DNA of 64,000 nt from Spirochaetota bacterium (GTDB taxonomy: Bacteria; Spirochaetota; Spirochaetia; Treponematales; UBA12059), in NCBI GenBank assembly GCA_022703505.1, contig JAKLDN010000007.1, forward strand, positions 62,001 through 126,000. Reading direction: 5' to 3'. A program made the position numbers and the translations under genes. The notes under the pieces were generated by a model. The model was given only the letters and a program-made list of their open reading frames with translations. It had not been told where the DNA came from and ran no database searches. This document shows, piece after piece, positions 7,887 to 16,146 of the stretch (its first letter is position 1; every line of letters starts with the position of its first letter).

Positions 7887-8581
7887 GTGGTCCCGCATCT
7901 TGAGACATTACCAGAAGCACAAAAACTGCTGTACCCCACGCTCGCTTGGACAAAGGCCATGGGATTCGTGCTGTACAATGGAACCACCGTCGCGTTGTAT
8001 TGTGGTCACCGGGAGTCCAAGGACTTTGATTTCTTCACCGAGAGTTCCTTGGATAAAGAAGTCATACGTAAATGGATTGTAGTCAAGTAGGAGATCTGAA
8101 GCATACTTCAAGGTGAGCCGAACACCTTTTCCTTCCTGGTGAATGAAGACCGCGTTAAGCTTTCTTTTTTCGGGACCATTAACTTTAGCCGTGTAGGGGA
8201 ACCTTCCATTACGACGGATAAAGCCCTGGTTGTTGCGTCGCCGATTGATCTCATGGCCACATAGCTTGCAGTCCTATTTGACGGAATCGAGGCTAAGGAT
8301 TATTTAGATATTTCCGCTTTATGCATGTCCGGTGTATCCCTCGAACTAGGTCTCGCGGCGGCAAAGTAACTGTATCCGGAATTCCCAGAAATGGAATGCC
8401 TGCGCGCGCTTACGTATTTCAGGGGTGGTGATTTAGACTCATTGAGCGAAGTGACTCGAGCCCATCTACGAGAGATGAGTGTAAGCGTGCGAGAGTTGCC
8501 ACAATTAGAATTGAAGAGCCTTCGTCTGGGTTCAATCGAAAGCAATCAAGAATCCGGCTCACCGGATGGGATGTCATTTTG
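7887..8581 (+). pseudogene. Decayed AbiEii/AbiGii nucleotidyltransferase toxin
   Basis: Starts 5 bases after the antitoxin-like gene with GTG. The opening frame carries the family motif: YNGTTVALYCGHRESKDFDFF, that is, the GT...HRxSxDxDFF active-site block. The frame is lost near 8080-8110; the continuation is readable in another frame (VNEDRVKLSFFGTINFSRVG, then VVASPIDLMAT) but is cut by TAG at 8262-8264 and TAA at 8367-8369 (GLAAAK-stop-LYPEFP). The rest of the family pattern (KDYLDISAL, then LRALTYFRGGDL) is still visible to about 8560. At least one frameshift and two stops make this a pseudogene. Confidence 0.8.
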
Positions 8582-8656
8582 AACTCAATCATATAAAACT
8601 ATAATTGCACTATCTGTCGCCGAAGGTACAGGTTATAGCTGCTGGTCAGTTCGCCC

Positions 8657-9652
8657 TCATGGCAAGCTGTGCGGGAAAAGGCTGGAACGCTTTTTCGTCC
8701 ACCCCAGACGGAGCATCGATGTCACGTCTCCCGTTATTCCGTTAACCGTACCGGTTCCGGTGTAATTCCAGAAAGCCCAGTTATGCCAGGCGGACGGGAA
8801 GGTCGGGACAATGGCCGTCGTATAATGGCGTATCATCAGCGGGTGCTCGGTGAAGGCGTCCGAGTTTCCCATGCTTCCCGACCAGAATAGGGTTCCCGTA
8901 GCGATGATCGGCTTGACGCCGATCTCCGCTTCGATCAAGCCCACGCAGAGCTGAAGCCAGTTAAGGCGATATGCCTCTGATGTCGCGCCTTCCGCCTCGC
9001 ACAGGATGAGAGGAGGAAGGTCGAAGCTTTTGTAATCTCCGGTAAAATCGGCGAGGAATAGATTGGTAGATTCTTCGACGTCTTTATTGAAGTCAACATA
9101 TATGTAGGCGCTTCGCAGGATACCCGCAGCCCGAGCACCCGCCCAGTTGGCGGAGAACTTGGCGTCAGGGAATTCGCCTTGACGGGCCCGGATGAATGCA
9201 TAATCGACCATATCGTTCCTGGCTGCGCTCCAATCAATGTCGCCCATAAAGGAATCTACTAAGACACCAATGCAACACTCGTCGATCAGAGGTGGGTCGA
9301 CGATTACAAGGTAGTCGGCCATCGTGCCGTCCTCGGCTATAACCAAGTACCTCAGGGGATAGGAGAAATCGTTCGGGGTTGAACCACTTAGTTGAAGGAC
9401 GCCGTCGACAGAAACGCCCACACCCGTCGTCTCGAAGATGGCGACAAGTCCAGTCATGTTTATTCGCGAGTCCAAATTGACGTGGATGACACGCTGCTCC
9501 TGATCTATAATGGCCGCCTCCCCTCCAACGAAGGAAAAAGCCGTTATAGACTTTGACGAAGCTTTAACAGGATCCTGAAGCGTCGTGCCGCAGGCCTCTA
9601 ACACCAGCGTAACCACTACGATTAATCCGATTGCCAGCCAAGACTTTCTCAT
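8657..9652 (-). CDS. Lipoprotein with GH25 lysozyme-like domain
   Basis: A 331-residue predicted lipoprotein. The start chosen is the ATG at 9652, because GGAG sits 6 bases upstream of it inside the longer alternative frame. A hydrophobic signal ends in the lipobox LEAC with Cys21. Residues about 35-125 form a DUF5018-like all-beta segment (ITAFSFVGG...). Residues about 130-325 follow the GH25 muramidase plan: IDWSAARND, FIRARQGE, KFSANWAGARAAGI, YIYVDF, and AFWNYTGTGTVNGITGDV at the end. The usual DIE catalytic strand reads LCEAEG, with Cys in place of the first Asp, and the opening GIDVS reads GVLVDS, so activity is uncertain. Confidence 0.75.
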   Translation of the reverse strand: MRKSWLAIGLIVVVTLVLEACGTTLQDPVKASSKSITAFSFVGGEAAIIDQEQRVIHVNLDSRINMTGLVAIFETTGVGVSVDGVLQLSGSTPNDFSYPLRYLVIAEDGTMADYLVIVDPPLIDECCIGVLVDSFMGDIDWSAARNDMVDYAFIRARQGEFPDAKFSANWAGARAAGILRSAYIYVDFNKDVEESTNLFLADFTGDYKSFDLPPLILCEAEGATSEAYRLNWLQLCVGLIEAEIGVKPIIATGTLFWSGSMGNSDAFTEHPLMIRHYTTAIVPTFPSAWHNWAFWNYTGTGTVNGITGDVTSMLRLGWTKKRSSLFPHSLP

Positions 9653-9710
9653 AATATTCTCCATGCTATCTTTAGATGATGAATCAGTATAGACCTCCCA
9701 GGAAAGAACG

Positions 9711-9740
9711 CAAGTGTGAAATCTGCAAGCTTCACACTTG
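9711..9740. promoter_or_regulatory. Perfect 10-bp inverted repeat upstream of the lipoprotein gene
   Basis: CAAGTGTGAA and its exact complement TTCACACTTG, 10 bases apart, 58 bases before the lipoprotein ATG. Possible operator or transcript hairpin. The next 200 bases (to 9943) hold nothing I recognise. Confidence 0.5.
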
Positions 9741-9943
9741 CCTGACCGAAATACGCCCCTTCATGTGTGATGGAATGCGTCAACTGTGAAGGAATTGAAT
9801 GAGGTAGCTACTCGGTGATTTCAATAGCCCGAGCCCGACGAGCACGGATAGGCGATATATCTAATTCCAGGCACACAGGGATCATTCAATGAGAAATTGA
9901 TTTGTCTATGAGACTTTGAACTATGACTTCGAATTGAGGTTGA

Positions 9944-10038
9944 CCCCACTGTACAAAAAATTTGCCAAACCACTTTCAGATAGCTCGGTGTAGTTCAAGA
10001 CAGCTCAGGGTTGCCCCGAGCTGTCATTTCCCGAACTC
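9944..10038 (+). repeat. Partial third copy of the 226-bp repeat, without the tRNA part
   Basis: Matches the first 95 bases of the repeats at 7051 and 17733 (CCCCACTGTACAAAAAATTT, then GATAGCTCGGTGTAGTTCA) and stops near CCGAACTC. It keeps the hairpin: GACAGCTC (9999-10006) with GAGCTGTC (10018-10025) and GGG with CCC inside. It lies just beyond the stop of the minus-strand gene ending at 10056 and may terminate it. Confidence 0.75.
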
Positions 10039-10055
10039 AGAAATCGTGATCTGAC

Positions 10056-10508
10056 TCAGTTGATACCTGAAAGCTGCTCCGCCGTGCTTCGGTCGAAACC
10101 GAGATTCATAAAACTTTGGATTGCCTCTTCCTGGTCTTCCCTGAAGAAGAACTCCGTTCCCGTGTAGGCTCTTACCTTGAGACGAACTAGGTCTGCACCC
10201 TCGCCCGATGTGATTCCGGCTAAACCCTGGGAGATCATGAGACGTTCAAGGAGTGCCCGTCCCCGTTTCCCGCTGGACAAGGCGGCTTCCCGGAGGGCCG
10301 TTTTGGCTCCGCCCGAACCTTCCAACGCAAAGCCGACGGCCTCCGCAAGAAAGCCCGTATGTTCCTCGGCGTACCTGCCCAGAGCGAACAGTCCTTCCTT
10401 TTCTACCGTCCCGGCCATTTCCGCCATCCTGTCCGCAAGACCAGCCAAGACGGCGCGTTCCTCCCTGGAACAGGAAGCCGCTCGTATCTCGGACACGTCA
10501 AAAAGCAT
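10056..10508 (-). CDS. Soluble MotA-like protein
   Basis: A 150-residue protein without membrane segments. Start at ATG 10508, which overlaps the end of the upstream gene by 11 bases. Residues about 32-62 (TVEKEGLFALGRYAEEHTGFL, then EAVGFALEG) follow the MotA cytoplasmic helix pattern (ARxEGLLALE...DxFLxxGLxLxVDG). Residues about 90-120 (LLERLMISQGLAGITSGEGA, then LKVRAYTG) follow the MotA C-terminal pattern (IxEGLLAIQxGENPxxxxxKLxAYL). The four transmembrane helices of MotA are missing. It is coupled to a DUF342 protein. I infer an interaction with the flagellar stator or switch; no family name is certain. Confidence 0.5.
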   Translation of the reverse strand: MLFDVSEIRAASCSREERAVLAGLADRMAEMAGTVEKEGLFALGRYAEEHTGFLAEAVGFALEGSGGAKTALREAALSSGKRGRALLERLMISQGLAGITSGEGADLVRLKVRAYTGTEFFFREDQEEAIQSFMNLGFDRSTAEQLSGIN

Positions 10509-11463
10509 CAGCGGCCTCCAGTCGCAGGAGAAACCCTTCTTCCCGTATCCTGACACACGTGAGAGCTTGACGTAGGGACATGCGGGACTGTCCCACCGAG
10601 ATTTCCGTGCGTTCGTGGATGGTTCCAGTTACGGTGATACCGGCTCCGGCGGAAACTGATGTGCACGTACATAGCGGTCCTCCGATCATCCCTGCGTGAA
10701 CCGAGCCACCCGCCCGGACCGAACCTCCTAGGATTACGCCGGGTCCGCCTTCGCAAATCAAGTCGCCGGTACATGTCAACTCGATCGGCTCGACTGTCGC
10801 ACCAAGGTGGACATCTCCACCGGATTCTAAGCGGGCCCGTTCGAGTGATATCGCATGGAAATCTCCCCCGCACCGGATAACAGCCCTGCCCTTGCCAAAT
10901 ACACAGCCTTCCACCTTGATGCTGCCTTCGGCCTCGATATGTGCGGCGTTAACCTGCCCGACGACCCGGATCGAGCCTGAGCTGTCCACGGACAGTTCAT
11001 CGCTCACATTGCCCTTGATGAGGAGATCCTGTCGGCTTGAGACCCGTGTGTCGATCCAATTGAGGCGGGATTCAATCCCGTCCGGCGATACCTCGAATAC
11101 GGGCGGACGACGGTCTCGACCCGGAAGCCTGGATCTTCCAAGGATTGCCGCTTCGCGTTCTTCACGCAGGGCGTCGGGGCCTTCGCCGTCCAGGACGAGC
11201 AGCAAGGCAGCAAGGCTAAAACGGTTAATATTATCGTGCGCGAAGGATCCTCCGCTCGAGGCCATGAGTATTTCGATAACTTCAACGATATCGGCCCGTG
11301 CGGCCCCTTTCCGGGCCATATCGAGGCCCAAGTTGAATATAGGAGGATACGCATGATTCGGGAGCATACTAAGGCCGGTAGTACCGCCGAGCCTGATCTG
11401 GGCCGCGATACGTGTGGCGGATTCAAAGAGGGTTTCGGCCTGGTTGTGCCAGTCAGAATCCAT
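10498..11463 (-). CDS. DUF342/FapA-like beta-helix protein with MotA-like N-terminus
   Basis: A 321-residue soluble protein. Residues about 140-300 are a right-handed beta-helix of the DUF342 (FapA) or polymer-forming type: short repeating strands with glycine turns, such as GSIRVVGQVNAAHIEAEGSI, GKGRAVIRCGGDFHAIS and GGSVRAGGSVHAGMIGG. Residues about 10-70 are helical (GGTTGLSMLPNHAYPPIFNL, then GLDMARKGA, IVEVIEIL) and loosely match the MotA cytoplasmic pattern found in the next gene. GAGG precedes the ATG. It is the first gene of a two-gene minus-strand operon. DUF342 proteins in other bacteria are linked to surface and motility functions, but their chemistry is unknown. Confidence 0.65.
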   Translation of the reverse strand: MDSDWHNQAETLFESATRIAAQIRLGGTTGLSMLPNHAYPPIFNLGLDMARKGAARADIVEVIEILMASSGGSFAHDNINRFSLAALLLVLDGEGPDALREEREAAILGRSRLPGRDRRPPVFEVSPDGIESRLNWIDTRVSSRQDLLIKGNVSDELSVDSSGSIRVVGQVNAAHIEAEGSIKVEGCVFGKGRAVIRCGGDFHAISLERARLESGGDVHLGATVEPIELTCTGDLICEGGPGVILGGSVRAGGSVHAGMIGGPLCTCTSVSAGAGITVTGTIHERTEISVGQSRMSLRQALTCVRIREEGFLLRLEAADAF

Positions 11464-11631
11464 GAACTACCTCGGTTTCATGCATAAAAGGATACACCGG
11501 CGGGGGCGGGAGTACAAATACCCTTTCTAATAAATTTCAAGAAATTGTGGATTTGGATGGAAGGTGTATAATCAATGCGAGGTTTGATCTCTAGAAGTAT
11601 ATACCGTACTTTTATTAAAGAAGGAGTATAT

Positions 11632-14148
11632 ATGTTAATCAAAACGATACTTATCCTGGTCATGGTTTTCTTATTCGATATTGAAGCTTTTCCAGAGGAA
11701 CAAAGTTATCCGATCACTGTACCTCCGGATAGCTCAGTCGTCGATGTATATGGCGCGAAGAAGAACTATGTTGCTGTTATAAAAAGCACGGCTGGCTATT
11801 CGATTTTTAGCAATTTCTTTCCTCGGCAGGGGCCTTATAAATGGATAGGCTCTGATAATTTGCGCCTTTCGCCCGACGGGGAAAAACTTGCTTTTTCTTA
11901 TGATGACTTTAGTGGGGCCAGCTTTATAAATGTTTCAGGCAAGGTCTACGGTCCTCTGACCGGATATATATGGAATGGTACTTTTTCCCCATCTGGTGAC
12001 GAGTTTGCCTTTGTTCGTACTACTGATTCAAAGAATTATCTTCATGTAGGTTCATCTGTTTTCGGTCCATACCTTGAAATAGGGTATGTAAGCTATCTCC
12101 AAGGAGTTGGTTTTATCGTACAAGCCAAGAATGAAAAAGGCTGGTATAGCTTCGAGGGCTCTCGTATGTGGGGCCCTTTTAGTGAGATGGGGGAATATTG
12201 GGTTCTTTCGGATGGGAAGACCCTTGTATATAGCGCAAAAAGGATAGACGACACCAAGTCGCCGACTCCTGTTTGGAACTTGTACACATCTAGTGGACGA
12301 TCTATCGCAGGGCCGTATCTGGAAATCGAACAACTTACCATAAGTCCGGATGGGAAGAACTATGCGTTCATGTTCAAGTCGGACGATGGATGGAGAATAC
12401 GTAGCCAATCCGTAACCGTCGGGCCGTTTCATAATATTTTTGGACGATTCGCTATAGCAAACAATGGCACTCTCGCTTATATCGTAGAGGGAAAAAATGG
12501 GAGGCGGACTCTTTATAGAAATGATACGGCAACCGGTATTTGGGGTGACTTATTTGATCCCTCAATTTCTTCCAATGGAAACCTTATAGCCGTGTATGTA
12601 TTCCGCGATGGACGTAAATGCGATTTGATCACGCAATTCGGCAAAGAAGAAGGATGCTTGTGGCCATACGAGAATGTTCTAGATGCACATATCTCTGTTG
12701 ATGGTACCCACCTTCTAATGGCCGTGAAGAATAAAGATAAAATACAAATAATAGTAAATAACTCCCTTCTCATGGATGTAAGCGACAGCTTAAAAGGGAC
12801 AGGATTTCGACCTGAAGATATTGATTTATATCCAAGCCCCAGGTGGGGTCGATTGGCTTTTATAGTAAAGGATCCGAGTTTTGTTAGGAGTAATGGTGAT
12901 GATGGTTATTGCTTACTATTTGATGGAGCCATGTGGGTTGGACAATTTGAGAGAATAATGAACCTAAATTTCGCTCCGGATAGTTCCAGTTTGAGTTATT
13001 CGGTCTCGGAGCGAGGTGTTATGGGTGCCCGGGAAAACCATTTAAGTAGAATCGATTCGACTCATAAACGCTGGTATACAGGACGTTCGTATTCAAGTGG
13101 TAGCGCCTATTTTGATGGGACTGGTTCGATCATCGTCCGATATGTCGATTCCATCGCTCCTAGTATTGGGGTGGCGACCGAGACATCGGGCAGCCTGTCT
13201 CTGAAGCTAGCCAGCCCTGGTACCCTGATCGTGGGTAACGTCACTATGACTGTATCTGCGGGGACTGTGCCGGTGAACGACTTGCCCGCCGGCCCCCACT
13301 GTGTAACAGTTCGATACGAGGACGGAAAGGTAGAAAGCTACGTTGGGATGGTATCTGCGGGTGAAGCGACCGCTCTGTCCTTCACCTATATACCGATGCC
13401 AAAAGCCACACGATCCCTAGATAAAAGCAAAAGCCTCCGGGGTGAGATCTTTGTTCAGGGTGGGACTTTCCGGATGGGCAGCGAGTCCGGTCGCCCAAAC
13501 GAGAAGCCTGTGCACTCTGTGACTGTCTCAAGCTTCTGGATGATGAAGACTGAGGTGACGCAGAAGGATTTTATTGCTTTGATGAGAATGAACCCTAGTT
13601 CTTTCGAGGGCGATGACCTTCCAGTGGAGAAAATAAGCTGGTACGACGCGATAGACTATGCGAATAGGTTAAGTCAGAAAGATGGATTAACACCAGCGTA
13701 CACCATAAGCGAGGATAAGGTTTCTTGGAACAAGGGTGCGGACGGCTGGCGGTTGCCCACAGAAGCGGAGTGGGAGTTTGCAGCCAGGGGAGGGGTATCG
13801 AGTCGAGGTTACACTTACGCCGGCGGGAATGAAGTAGACGCTGTGGCCAGGTACAATAAGAAGGGTGGACATGGTACCAAGCCCGTGGGTACGTATGGTC
13901 CCAACGAACTAGGATTGTACGACATGAGTGGGAACGTATCGGAGTGGTGTTGGGACTGGGGCTGGAGCTACAGTGATGCCGCTCAAATCGACCCCGTTGG
14001 CGCTGCCTCTGGGGATGTGCGTGTGACGCGTGGAGGTGGCTGGAAACAAGATGCGATTGGTGTACGTGTAGCCTTTCGAGGACAGAGAGCTCCCTTTGGG
14101 AGCGGCGAGGACCTGGGCTTCCGTCTCGTTCGTCCTCAGATTCGCTGA
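11632..14148 (+). CDS. Secreted beta-propeller / PEGA-like / SUMF1 domain protein
   Basis: An 838-residue exported protein. The start at 11632 is chosen for AAGGAG five bases upstream and because a signal peptide (MLIKTILILVMVFLFDIEAF) begins there. Residues about 25-510 are repeated beta-strand blocks with SPDGKxxA-type signatures, as in WD40/TolB-like propellers. Residues about 515-595 look like a PEGA domain. Residues about 605-838 are a formylglycine-generating-enzyme (SUMF1) fold: GGTFRMGSESGRPNEKPVH, WRLPTEAEWEFAARGG, MSGNVSEWCWDW and FRGQRAP. In most bacterial relatives this fold binds ligands or does other chemistry rather than making formylglycine. The 5' part is lower in GC than the downstream genes. 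Confidence 0.8.
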   Translation: MLIKTILILVMVFLFDIEAFPEEQSYPITVPPDSSVVDVYGAKKNYVAVIKSTAGYSIFSNFFPRQGPYKWIGSDNLRLSPDGEKLAFSYDDFSGASFINVSGKVYGPLTGYIWNGTFSPSGDEFAFVRTTDSKNYLHVGSSVFGPYLEIGYVSYLQGVGFIVQAKNEKGWYSFEGSRMWGPFSEMGEYWVLSDGKTLVYSAKRIDDTKSPTPVWNLYTSSGRSIAGPYLEIEQLTISPDGKNYAFMFKSDDGWRIRSQSVTVGPFHNIFGRFAIANNGTLAYIVEGKNGRRTLYRNDTATGIWGDLFDPSISSNGNLIAVYVFRDGRKCDLITQFGKEEGCLWPYENVLDAHISVDGTHLLMAVKNKDKIQIIVNNSLLMDVSDSLKGTGFRPEDIDLYPSPRWGRLAFIVKDPSFVRSNGDDGYCLLFDGAMWVGQFERIMNLNFAPDSSSLSYSVSERGVMGARENHLSRIDSTHKRWYTGRSYSSGSAYFDGTGSIIVRYVDSIAPSIGVATETSGSLSLKLASPGTLIVGNVTMTVSAGTVPVNDLPAGPHCVTVRYEDGKVESYVGMVSAGEATALSFTYIPMPKATRSLDKSKSLRGEIFVQGGTFRMGSESGRPNEKPVHSVTVSSFWMMKTEVTQKDFIALMRMNPSSFEGDDLPVEKISWYDAIDYANRLSQKDGLTPAYTISEDKVSWNKGADGWRLPTEAEWEFAARGGVSSRGYTYAGGNEVDAVARYNKKGGHGTKPVGTYGPNELGLYDMSGNVSEWCWDWGWSYSDAAQIDPVGAASGDVRVTRGGGWKQDAIGVRVAFRGQRAPFGSGEDLGFRLVRPQIR

Positions 14149-14158
14149 CCCGGGCTTG

Positions 14159-14337
14159 TCATCCATGACGCACTCGTCCGCAAGGACGGACGGGTCAAGC
14201 TCTGGCGCGGCAATTATACCGCGCTTGCCTACGCTCTCCACCGGAGGCGCGAAGCCGGAGGCGTGGCGGAAGAAAAGCGGGAAGGGGGGAGCGGGGGAAT
14301 ATATCCCCCCGCGGCCCGCGAGAGGAGGCTTGGATGA
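14159..14337 (+). pseudogene. Possible relic of a coding sequence (unrecognised)
   Basis: An open frame with no good start that reads VIHDALVRKDGRVKLWRGNY, then ALAYALHRRREA, and stops at TGA overlapping the next gene's ATG. It looks like the C-terminal tail of a larger protein, perhaps an ABC-F-type ATPase (GRVxxxxGNYT), but is too short to be sure. Confidence 0.25.
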
Positions 14338-16106
14338 GTCGAACTTTGATTCTCCATCGTAAGATCATCTCCTTCCTCCTCCTCCTCCTCTCCGCCCACC
14401 TCCCCTCCGTTGCCCAGGATGCGGCACGATCTGGTGAATTCCTCTTCCACCGCACCCTGAGCGGTTTTGAGACCTGGTTCGCCGAGTCTCCACGGGGAGA
14501 CTTGGCCGTCGCGGGGCTGGCCGAACAGGGACCGGTAGTACTCCTCGAGCGGTCCACGGGCCTGGTGCTCCGGGAGCTCTCCCCGAACGCCCAGGCTTTC
14601 GGCGCGGCCTTCAGCGCCGACCAGGACCTGGTGTTCGTCACGGAGCGGTATATCCTGAAGGTGTACGAAGTCCGGACAGGGCGAGTCCGCTCCGTGCACA
14701 GGGTCGAGATGGAGGGCCCCTATCTCGTTGTTGCTGGACGCGTTCTCTTTCTTCGAGGCCGGGTCGACGGTTCAGAAGGCCTGTTCCGCCTGGACCCGGG
14801 CGGCCCCGGCACCGGGGAGGACGGGACCCTTACGCGCGTCCCGGCCCTGCCGCCCGGCATCGTCCTGGGCGGGACCCGGGCAGCGGCCGCGGATAAAGAC
14901 CCGCTTCCCTCGGATCTCCGAAAGACCTTTTCCCGGGTTTTTCCGCCCCGTGTCGTCGGACGGCTTTCCGCGGCGGTCCTGGCCGAGGGCGCCGTGGTCC
15001 TGCTCGATCTGAGAACCGGCCGTCCCGGTCGGATCCTCGACCTCGACGGTTCCGAGCCCAAGCTCTTCGAGACGGACTACTTCGGGCGGATCGGCGCCGC
15101 GTACGCTCCCAGGGGCTCCGATCACTACCTCCACCTGTGGCACCTGGACTCCGCGACCGCCCCCGCAGTTCAACGCCCTGATAATCGCTACCAGGTGCCT
15201 CTGCATCCCGTAAGGCTGGCCATTTCGAACTCCGGCACGGAGGCCTGGATCAGCGGGTTCCGGGGCGGCCGGGATATCGGCGGCGGGAGGATTATCGAGA
15301 CTGTTAGCGCCGCGGGCTTCCTGGACCTGAAGACCGGCTCCTGGAAAGAATCCGCCAAGGATGAAGCTCCGTCCTGGGCTGTGGAGAAAACCAGCCTCGG
15401 AGTCGAAGAGCTTGTACAGCCCGGCCGCCTCCGGTATCGAATGCTCGATCACGGCGTTGTAGAGGCGCGGGATCCAAAAACCGGTGACCCCTTGGTCCAC
15501 CTGAGCGTCGATGGCCGGGGCGAGTGGGCGGCCTTCGCCCCCGACGGCCGCTGGGACGCCAGCCCCGGCGCGCTGGGAAGCCTCCTCTACAGGTCCGACG
15601 GCCTGCGCACCTGGGCCCCTGATCCGGCGAGAGACGGGGGTTTCACGCCGGGGCTCGTACAGGCGCTGGCCGAAGCTGCGGAGAGTATCCATCTTTCCGT
15701 AAACGTTGACCGGGGTGAGGGCGGCGTGTACCGGATAGGCGAAGAAATTACTATCCTGGTCTCGGTGGACCGGCCGGTCTGGCTCCGGCTCTACTACATC
15801 CAGGAGGACGGTACGGCCAAATTGATCTGGCCGAGCGACCACGTCCGGAAACAATGGATACCTGCCGGTACTGATCAACGTTTTCCCCCTGTGGACGATT
15901 GGTATTCCTTTAAGCTGACACCTCCCCTCGGCAGGGAGTCCATCCTGGCCTTCGCCTCCACCCGGCCCTTCGAGCCCGGGCATCCCGGTCTTCCGGACAC
16001 GGGGAAACAGGATCAGGGATCTTCAGTACCCCGCTATATTACGGAGCCGGAATCCTGGCCACCCGCCTCGGCGTCCGCCCGGACGACCTTCACGGTGACG
16101 GAATGA
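14334..16106 (+). CDS. Exported WD40-like protein with C-terminal DUF4384 domain
   Basis: A 590-residue protein with an N-terminal signal (MSRTLILHRKIISFLLLLLS, cleavage after ASVAQ-like PSVAQ). Residues about 35-420 are beta-rich repeats in the style of WD40/propeller proteins (FAPDGRWDASPG near 400). Residues about 455-550 match DUF4384: VYRIGEEITILVSVDRPVWL, then LYYIQEDGTAKLIWPSD and a closing strand ending in FASTRPFE. DUF4384 domains often accompany caspase-like peptidases or act as outer cell-surface sensor modules; no caspase is present here. AGGAGG lies five bases before the ATG. Very GC-rich, in contrast to the preceding SUMF1 gene, so the segment is mosaic. Likely co-transcribed with the next gene. 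Confidence 0.7.
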   Translation: MSRTLILHRKIISFLLLLLSAHLPSVAQDAARSGEFLFHRTLSGFETWFAESPRGDLAVAGLAEQGPVVLLERSTGLVLRELSPNAQAFGAAFSADQDLVFVTERYILKVYEVRTGRVRSVHRVEMEGPYLVVAGRVLFLRGRVDGSEGLFRLDPGGPGTGEDGTLTRVPALPPGIVLGGTRAAAADKDPLPSDLRKTFSRVFPPRVVGRLSAAVLAEGAVVLLDLRTGRPGRILDLDGSEPKLFETDYFGRIGAAYAPRGSDHYLHLWHLDSATAPAVQRPDNRYQVPLHPVRLAISNSGTEAWISGFRGGRDIGGGRIIETVSAAGFLDLKTGSWKESAKDEAPSWAVEKTSLGVEELVQPGRLRYRMLDHGVVEARDPKTGDPLVHLSVDGRGEWAAFAPDGRWDASPGALGSLLYRSDGLRTWAPDPARDGGFTPGLVQALAEAAESIHLSVNVDRGEGGVYRIGEEITILVSVDRPVWLRLYYIQEDGTAKLIWPSDHVRKQWIPAGTDQRFPPVDDWYSFKLTPPLGRESILAFASTRPFEPGHPGLPDTGKQDQGSSVPRYITEPESWPPASASARTTFTVTE

Positions 16107-16146
16107 CCTGCAACGAGTACGTTCTCGGAAGGAATAGGAGGAACGC

